Below, in pieces: positions 14,711 to 19,670 of a stretch of DNA of 19,670 bases (its first letter is position 1; every line of letters starts with the position of its first letter). The notes beneath the pieces were generated by a model. It was not told where the DNA came from. It saw only the letters and a list, made by a program, of their open reading frames with translations, and ran no database searches. The DNA is from Phascolarctobacterium sp. (GTDB lineage: Bacteria; Bacillota; Negativicutes; Acidaminococcales; Acidaminococcaceae). The stretch spans positions 1 to 19,670 of the forward strand of contig SFCN01000038.1 of assembly GCA_004558595.1 (NCBI GenBank), given 5' to 3'. Both the position numbers and the translations under genes were made by a program.

Positions 14711-14729
14711 TATAAAGATAGCATAAAAT
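14701..14729 (+). promoter_or_regulatory. Promoter of the DUF1508 gene
   Basis: TTGTCT (14701-14706), a 17-bp spacer and TAAAAT (14724-14729), 42 bp before the start codon. Confidence 0.6.
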
Positions 14730-14771
14730 AGGATTGGTAAGCCTAAATGGTAATTTAAAGGAGGCACGAAA

Positions 14772-15152
14772 ATGGGCAAATTTGAAATTCTCCAAACTAA
14801 AACCGGTATTAAATTCAATTTAAAAGCTGGCAATGGCGAAGTTATCGCATCCTCCCAAGTGTATAAGGCAGAAAAATATTGCCGCAAGGGTATTGCCAGT
14901 GTTATCGCCAACGCTCCTAAGGCTGCTGTCGAAGACCAAACCGTAGAGGGCTACGAAATTGTTAAGCATCCCAAATTCGAAATTTACAAGGATAAGGCTG
15001 GCGAATTCCGTTTCCGTCTGAAGGCGACCAATGGCCAAATCATCGCTACCGGTGAGGGCTATAAGCAATTGGCTGGCTGCAAAAATGGCATCGAATCCAT
15101 TAGAAAGAACGCTGTTGATGCTAAGATTGTAGTGGTTGAGGCTAAGGAGTAA
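14772..15152 (+). CDS. YegP family protein with two DUF1508 repeats
   Basis: Small protein of 126 residues made of two copies of the DUF1508 fold. Copy one spans about 1-48 (KFEILQTKTGIKFNLKAGNG...SQVYKAEKYCRKGIASV). Copy two spans about 66-118 (KFEIYKDKAGEFRFRLKATN...EGYKQLAGCKNGIESI). Both share the KFEI start, NG-x-I-A turn, Tyr, Cys and GI-x-S end. The biochemical function of the family is not settled. AAAGGAGG at 14757-14764 lies 7 nt before the ATG. It seems monocistronic, with its own promoter and a terminator at 15230. Confidence 0.92.
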   Translation: MGKFEILQTKTGIKFNLKAGNGEVIASSQVYKAEKYCRKGIASVIANAPKAAVEDQTVEGYEIVKHPKFEIYKDKAGEFRFRLKATNGQIIATGEGYKQLAGCKNGIESIRKNAVDAKIVVVEAKE

Positions 15153-15229
15153 AAGCTCGCCAAAAAGCCTTAGTAAAGCTCATTAGTGATAATTCCCAAT
15201 TAGTATCCCAAGTAATCTCTGTTATATTC

Positions 15230-15262
15230 AAAAGATGCTGCTTTAGGGTGGCATCTTTTTTG
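15230..15262 (+). terminator. Terminator of the DUF1508 gene
   Basis: AAAAGATGC (15230-15238) pairs with GCATCTTTT (15251-15259), with wobble pairs inside. A run of T bases follows. It lies 78 nt after the stop codon. Confidence 0.85.
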
Positions 15263-15289
15263 TTTGGCAAAAATTCACAGCCCATACCA

Positions 15290-15319
15290 TTGCGTAATCC
15301 TAGTATTTCACGCTATAAT
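15290..15319 (+). promoter_or_regulatory. Promoter of the obg-proB-proA operon
   Basis: TTGCGT (15290-15295), an 18-bp spacer and perfect TATAAT (15314-15319). Confidence 0.6.
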
Positions 15320-15326
15320 ATGTATA

Positions 15327-15471
15327 AGTGGGTTTTTGACCTTTTTTCCAATTAGGCCAGAGAAGGGCTTGCTAAAGGCTTTTTTGGCTTTTCTGGAAGA
15401 GATAGGTTATGAATCCAGAGATTGTTTGCTGTGGTTAAGTTTTATTTTTGTATTGATAGAGGAGACGAGAC
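15327..15471 (+). other. Long leader before obg
   Basis: About 145 nt separate the promoter from the obg start. The leader is U-rich. It holds a weak TCTGGA/TCCAGA hairpin (15392-15419) and a T6 run near 15381. Tiny frames from ATGs at 15320 and 15409 have no ribosome binding site. No known leader class was recognised. Confidence 0.3.
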
Positions 15472-16746
15472 ATGTTTATTGACAGAGCGAGAATTTATGT
15501 GGAGGCTGGCGACGGCGGCGACGGTATGAGCAGCTTTCGTCGGGAAAAATTTGTAGAAAAGGGTGGTCCCAACGGCGGCAACGGCGGTCGTGGCGGCGAC
15601 GTAGTTTTAGTGGCGGATAAGAATTTGAATACGCTGATCGACTTCCGCTATAAGCGTAAATATGTAGCTAAGCGCGGCGGTCAGGGCGGCACCAAAAACT
15701 GTACTGGTATGCGTGCAGACACTGTCTTTGTAAAGGTGCCTATGGGGACCCTTGTTCGTGATGACGCTACTGGCGCTGTGATGGCTGACCTAGTTGAGGA
15801 TGGTCAGCAATACGTGGCTGCCAAGGGCGGCCGCGGTGGCAAGGGCAACGCTTGTTATGTGACTAGCACCAACCGTGCTCCTACCTTCGCTGAGAAGGGT
15901 GAGCCCGGTGAAAACCGTTGGCTAAAGCTGGAGCTGAAGCTTTTGGCTGATGTGGGCTTGGTGGGCTATCCCAGTGTGGGCAAGTCCAGCATCATTGCTC
16001 AGGTAAGCGCAGCTCGTCCGGAGATTGCTGCTTATCACTTCACTACCCTGACCCCGGTTTTAGGAGTGGTGCGCCTAGACGAGGAGCGCAGCTTTGTGCT
16101 GGCCGATATCCCCGGACTTATTGAAGGCGCTCATGAGGGCGTGGGCTTAGGTCACGACTTTTTGCGTCATGTGGAGCGCACTAAGGTGTTGTTGCATATT
16201 GTGGATGTGGCCGGTGTGGATGGCCGTGATCCCATTGAAGACTTCGATAAAATCAATAATGAGCTGGCTGAGTACAGTGAGCGTTTAGCTCGCCGTAAGC
16301 AGCTGGTAGTGGCCAATAAAATGGATTTGCCCGATGCTCAGGAGAATTTTGAGCGCCTGAAGGAATATGTGGAGGCCAAGGGCTACGAAATCTGCAAGGC
16401 TAGCGCCGCTACCGGCGAGGGCCTTAGGGAGCTTATGTTCAAGGCTTATGATTTGTTACTGCAATATGAGCCTGAAGAGGATGAGGAGGATTTGGCTCGC
16501 TTCGATGAGATTGACCCGGATAGCTACGAAATCGTGGAGGGCAACGACACTGATTGGGAAGTGCGTGGTAAAAATATTGAGCGTCTGGTGGCTATGACCA
16601 ATTTCGATAATGACGAAGCGCTGTATCGCTTCCAGCTGATTTGGAAACGCTTAGGTATTGACGAGGCCCTGAAGGAAAAGGGTGTCCAGGAGGGCGAAAG
16701 TGTGCGTATTCGCGATATGGTATTTGAATATAAGGACAATAACTAA
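15472..16746 (+). CDS. obg: GTPase Obg
   Basis: Essential large-subunit-associated GTPase (ObgE/CgtA) linked to ribosome maturation and starvation control. Length is 424 residues, with all three domains. The glycine-rich Obg fold is at 1-158 (with GGPNGGNGGRGGDV). The G domain has G1 GYPSVGKS (165-172), G2 FTTLTP, G3 DIPG (212-215), G4 NKMD (282-285) and SAATGEG at 311. The C-terminal OCT domain (about 350-420) ends MVFEYKDNN. AGAGGAG at 15458-15464 is 7 nt before the ATG. It heads an operon with proB and proA, with a 15-nt gap to proB. The usual rplU-rpmA genes are not upstream here. Confidence 0.98.
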   Translation: MFIDRARIYVEAGDGGDGMSSFRREKFVEKGGPNGGNGGRGGDVVLVADKNLNTLIDFRYKRKYVAKRGGQGGTKNCTGMRADTVFVKVPMGTLVRDDATGAVMADLVEDGQQYVAAKGGRGGKGNACYVTSTNRAPTFAEKGEPGENRWLKLELKLLADVGLVGYPSVGKSSIIAQVSAARPEIAAYHFTTLTPVLGVVRLDEERSFVLADIPGLIEGAHEGVGLGHDFLRHVERTKVLLHIVDVAGVDGRDPIEDFDKINNELAEYSERLARRKQLVVANKMDLPDAQENFERLKEYVEAKGYEICKASAATGEGLRELMFKAYDLLLQYEPEEDEEDLARFDEIDPDSYEIVEGNDTDWEVRGKNIERLVAMTNFDNDEALYRFQLIWKRLGIDEALKEKGVQEGESVRIRDMVFEYKDNN

Positions 16747-16761
16747 GAAACAGGTGAGCTT

Positions 16762-17904
16762 ATGGGAGAAGGAAAATCCTATCGTGAGGCCTTGAAGAAG
16801 GCTAAACGTATTGTGGTAAAGGTTGGCACCAGTACTATCACCTATGCCAATGGTAAGCGTAATTTTAGTCAAATAGATCGGTTGGCTAGGGAGCTGAGCG
16901 ATTTGCAGAACCAGGGCAAGGAGATGATCCTCGTGTCTAGTGGTGCTGTGGCTGTGGGGGTGGACCGCTTGGGCTTGCCCGCTAAGCCTTCCACTATTCC
17001 CGGTAAGCAGGCCTGCGCGGCTGTAGGTCAGGGCGTTTTAATGCACACCTACGAAAAGCTTTTTGCTGACTACGGGCAGATTGTGGCTCAGGTGCTGATT
17101 ACCCGTACTGAGGCTATTGACCGTCATCGTTATACCAATTGCCGCAACACCTTTATGACGCTCTTGCAGCAGGGGGTTATTCCCATCGTTAATGAAAACG
17201 ACGTAGTTGCCTTAGACGAGCTGAAAATTGGTGACAATGATAATATGTCCGCTCTAGTGGCTGGTATTGTGGATGCGGATTTAGTGATTATTCTTTCCGA
17301 TATTGACGGCCTGTATACGGCTAATCCTGCTACTCATCCCGACGCAACGCTGGTGCATACGGTACAAGAGATTACGCCTGAGGTGGAGGCTAGCGCCGGC
17401 GGCGTGGGCTCGTCCCGTGGCACCGGCGGCATGGCTACCAAAATTCAGGCTGCCAAAGCGGCTACCAATAGCGGCATTCAGCTGGTTATTGCCAGTGGCA
17501 CCGAAAAGAACGCTATCCCGCGCATTTTGCAGGGTGAGGAAATCGGTACGCTTTTCGTGAGCCGTGAAAACCGCCTGCAGTTCCGCAAGCGTTGGCTGGC
17601 CTTCGGCGCGAAAATCCAAGGCAGCATTGTGGTGGATGACGGCTGCGCCAGAGCTATTCGCAAGGCTGGTGGCTGCAGTATTTTGCCAGCCGGTATTTAC
17701 CAAGTAGTGGGCGATTTCCAAACCGGTAGTACTGTCAGCGTTATCGATAAGGAGGGCCACGAGCTGGCTCGAGGACTTGTGCATTATACTGCCAGCGAGC
17801 TGGAAAGAATCAAGGGCTGCAAGTCCAGTGATATAGAAGGAATTTTAGGTCATAAAAACTACGACGAAGTAATTCATCGAGATGATTTGGTGATTTTACA
17901 ATAA
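16762..17904 (+). CDS. proB: Glutamate 5-kinase
   Basis: First step of proline synthesis: glutamate plus ATP gives glutamyl 5-phosphate. The 380 residues have an amino-acid-kinase domain (about 1-265) with RIVVKVGTSTIT at the N-terminus, VSSGAVAVG, IPIVNENDVVA and the DIDGLYTANP block. A C-terminal PUA domain follows, from about 285 (GSIVVDDGCARAI). AGGTGAG precedes the ATG. Proline feedback on the kinase domain is a known family property. It lies between obg and proA with gaps of 15 and 11 nt, clearly one operon. Confidence 0.97.
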   Translation: MGEGKSYREALKKAKRIVVKVGTSTITYANGKRNFSQIDRLARELSDLQNQGKEMILVSSGAVAVGVDRLGLPAKPSTIPGKQACAAVGQGVLMHTYEKLFADYGQIVAQVLITRTEAIDRHRYTNCRNTFMTLLQQGVIPIVNENDVVALDELKIGDNDNMSALVAGIVDADLVIILSDIDGLYTANPATHPDATLVHTVQEITPEVEASAGGVGSSRGTGGMATKIQAAKAATNSGIQLVIASGTEKNAIPRILQGEEIGTLFVSRENRLQFRKRWLAFGAKIQGSIVVDDGCARAIRKAGGCSILPAGIYQVVGDFQTGSTVSVIDKEGHELARGLVHYTASELERIKGCKSSDIEGILGHKNYDEVIHRDDLVILQ

Positions 17905-17915
17905 GAGGGATACGC

Positions 17916-19172
17916 ATGGATACTTATGAATTGGTAAAAACGAAGGCTGCCGCTGCTAAAAGGGCGGCTGCCAAGCTGGCCGTGACGGGCACGGCAGTGA
18001 AAAATAAAGCTCTTTTAGCTATGGCGCAGGCGCTTTTGGATAAGCAGGAGCAGATTTTGGCGGCTAATGCCATAGATATGGAGCAGGCTGCTGCTAAGGG
18101 CATGAAAAGCTCTATGTTAGATAGACTGAAGCTGACCGCTGCCCGTATCGAGGGTATGGCTGACGGCCTCCGTCAGGTGGCCGTGCTGCCGGACCCGGTG
18201 GGTAATGTTTTGGACGGCAAGACTCTGGCCAACGGCTTACAGATTACCAAGGTGCGTGTGCCTTTGGGAGTTATCGGCATCATCTACGAAGCACGTCCCA
18301 ATGTAACTGCGGATGCAGCAGGCCTGTGCCTGAAATCCGGCAATGCGGTGGTGCTTAAGGGTGGCAGCGAGGCCATGGAGTCAAATAAGGCGGTGGCCGG
18401 GATTTTGAGCGAAGCAGCGACAGCTGCAGGCATGCCGGAGGGAGCGATTCAATTTATTGACACCAGCGACCGACAGGCAGTGCAGGATCTGATTCATTTG
18501 AATGGTCTTGTGGATGTGGTGATTCCTCGCGGTGGGGCAGGACTGATTAAAATGGTGGTTATGAATGCTACGGTGCCCGTTATCGAGACTGGTGCTGGCG
18601 TATGCCACACTTATGTGGACGCCAGCGCCGATGTGGAGATGGCGGTGAAGATTGCTTACAATGCCAAGGTACAGCGTCCTTCCGTGTGCAATGCGATGGA
18701 AACCTTGTTGGTGCACAAGGACGCAGCTGCCAAATTTATGCCGGCTATGCTGGCGAAATATGCTGAGGCCGGTGTGGAAATTCGCGGTGATGAGGGTGTG
18801 CAGTCCTTTGACAAGGCCGTTGTGCCTGTGACGGAGGAGGACTGGGCCACGGAGTACGGCGATTTGCGTCTGTCCGTGAAGATTGTGGACTCTATTGAAG
18901 AGGCTATGGAGCATATTGCTCGCTTTGGCACGGGCCACAGCGAGTGCATTGTGACCAATGATTACAGCCAGGCCCAGCTGTTCCAGAAGACTGTGGATGC
19001 GGCGGCTGTGTATGTTAATGCTTCCACTCGCTTTACCGATGGCAACGAGTTTGGTTTTGGAGCGGAAATCGGCATCAGCACTCAAAAGCTGCACGCTCGT
19101 GGACCCATGGCTCTGCCTGAGCTGACCAGCACTAAATATCTGATTTGCGGTAACGGCCAGGTAAGAGGGTAA
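17916..19172 (+). CDS. proA: Glutamate-5-semialdehyde dehydrogenase (gamma-glutamyl phosphate reductase)
   Basis: Second step of proline synthesis: NADPH-dependent reduction of glutamyl 5-phosphate to the semialdehyde, which cyclises. The 418 residues are normal. GVIGIIYEARPNVTADAAGL (118-137) and KSGNAVVLKGGSEA mark the cofactor domain. Cys 258 in QRPSVCNAMET is the catalytic thiol. TRFTDGNEFGFGAEIGISTQ lies near the C-terminus. AAGAGGG lies before the ATG, 11 nt after proB. It is the end of the operon. proC, the third pathway gene, is not in this window. Confidence 0.97.
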   Translation: MDTYELVKTKAAAAKRAAAKLAVTGTAVKNKALLAMAQALLDKQEQILAANAIDMEQAAAKGMKSSMLDRLKLTAARIEGMADGLRQVAVLPDPVGNVLDGKTLANGLQITKVRVPLGVIGIIYEARPNVTADAAGLCLKSGNAVVLKGGSEAMESNKAVAGILSEAATAAGMPEGAIQFIDTSDRQAVQDLIHLNGLVDVVIPRGGAGLIKMVVMNATVPVIETGAGVCHTYVDASADVEMAVKIAYNAKVQRPSVCNAMETLLVHKDAAAKFMPAMLAKYAEAGVEIRGDEGVQSFDKAVVPVTEEDWATEYGDLRLSVKIVDSIEEAMEHIARFGTGHSECIVTNDYSQAQLFQKTVDAAAVYVNASTRFTDGNEFGFGAEIGISTQKLHARGPMALPELTSTKYLICGNGQVRG

Positions 19173-19228
19173 GCTAGTAAGCGAGCATTCTCTAAGCTTA
19201 GATGTGACAGGGGATTAGATAACTGACG

Positions 19229-19284
19229 AAAATGACGGAAATGACGGCTTCTCATTGTAGAAAACCCGTCATTTCCGTCATTTT
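19229..19284 (+). repeat. Perfect 19-bp inverted repeat after proA
   Basis: Bases 19229-19247 and 19266-19284 are exact reverse complements around an 18-nt loop. Each arm is itself built from two TGACGG units 9 bp apart. The T tract after it is only four bases. It may end obg-proB-proA, but stem length, loop size and internal repetition are unlike the other terminators here. Confidence 0.7.
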
Positions 19285-19454
19285 GTAATTTACAACTCTT
19301 TTTTCCCTCCTCTGCCTAAAGTTTAGCCATTAATCTATAATGATAACTAATTCTAACATAAGTGATGGCCTGTTTTTATCCCATCATGCTATGGCAAAGA
19401 TGCGACTTATGTGGTAAGCTAAAGATGAAGTTTGAGTATGGTAAAGGTGATGTT

Positions 19455-19670
19455 ATGCCGGTAAAAATAGCTGTTGTAAGGGGTGATATCACTGTCTTTG
19501 AGGCTGATGCCATAGTCAATTCGGCCAATAGAAGCTTGCTCAAGGGCTCCGGCCTTTGCAAAGCTATTTACGAGAAAGCGGGAGAAGCGGAATTGACCAC
19601 TGCTTTACAAGGCTATGGTGAACTGGCAGTGGGAGCAGCCATAATAACCTCAGGATTTAAGCTTAAGGCC
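19455..19670 (+). CDS. Macro domain protein, partial (3' end beyond the window)
   Basis: The first 72 residues of a macro-domain protein, a fold that binds or removes ADP-ribose and its derivatives. It starts MPVKIAVVRGDITVFEADAI and continues VNSANRSLL, matching the GDIT-x-x-x-x-DAIVNAAN motif that binds the adenine and proximal ribose. The following loop reads KGSGLCKAIYEKAG where GGGVxxAIxxAAG is usual, so the phosphate-binding loop is variant. AAGGTG lies 5 nt before the ATG. No clear promoter was placed in the preceding 170 bp, although TATAAT occurs at about 19335. The rest of the gene, and any fused domain, is outside the window. Confidence 0.85.
   Translation, partial: MPVKIAVVRGDITVFEADAIVNSANRSLLKGSGLCKAIYEKAGEAELTTALQGYGELAVGAAIITSGFKLKA

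Noticed and set aside
15264..15482. 72-residue frame with TTG start before obg
   Set aside because: It starts before the obg promoter, directly after a terminator, lacks a ribosome binding site and overlaps the obg start in another frame.
18381..19094. 237-residue minus-strand frame opposite proA
   Set aside because: Composition rich in His, Asn and Leu follows from reading GC-ended codons of proA backwards. No start signals, and proA is unambiguous.

Overview
The window looks like ordinary chromosomal DNA of a moderate-GC Firmicute. Consensus sigma-A promoters, strong AAGGAGG ribosome binding sites, long-form HPF, obg-proB-proA linkage, CCA-encoded tRNA genes and U-tract terminators support this. 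A Negativicutes/Clostridia-like anaerobe fits best, but that is an inference from style and gene content; no rRNA or phylogenetic marker was compared. No phage, insertion sequence, CRISPR array or plasmid feature was seen.

Layout. Bases 1-1152 (minus) are most of an ABC-F ATPase, cut by the left edge. A YhcH/EbgC-type sugar protein follows at 1333, then a tRNA Asn-Glu-Val operon (1969-2202) with a perfect-spacing promoter and a terminator. A stand-alone HD-GYP protein lies on the minus strand (2311-2925). The gap 2926-3395 holds a probable structured non-coding RNA of about 225 nt with its own promoter and paired ends; it is the most interesting element here. Next is a polar amino-acid ABC importer: two tandem paralogous lipoprotein binding proteins, one permease and one ATPase (3396-6529). 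Long-form hpf (6763-7293) follows, behind a sigma-H-like promoter and a foldable leader. Then come a NamZ/DUF1343 lipoprotein (7382-8623) and a minus-strand gamma-carbonic-anhydrase-like protein (8713-9264).

Bases 9476-14604 are a tightly packed five-gene unit: VTT membrane protein, CYTH-CHAD-like protein, diaminopropionate ammonia-lyase, membrane-anchored polysaccharide deacetylase and FAH-family hydrolase. A two-repeat YegP/DUF1508 protein stands alone at 14772. The obg-proB-proA operon (15472-19172) ends before a perfect 19-bp inverted repeat. A macro-domain gene starts at 19455 and runs off the right edge.

How they work together. The ABC genes form one importer whose two binding proteins probably widen or tune the substrate range. 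ProB and ProA are the first two steps of proline synthesis from glutamate, co-transcribed with the ribosome-associated GTPase Obg. HPF and Obg both act on ribosomes in slow growth, and the sigma-H-like promoter at hpf fits that. The five-gene unit has no described common pathway; its compact spacing is the only evidence that its products are used together.
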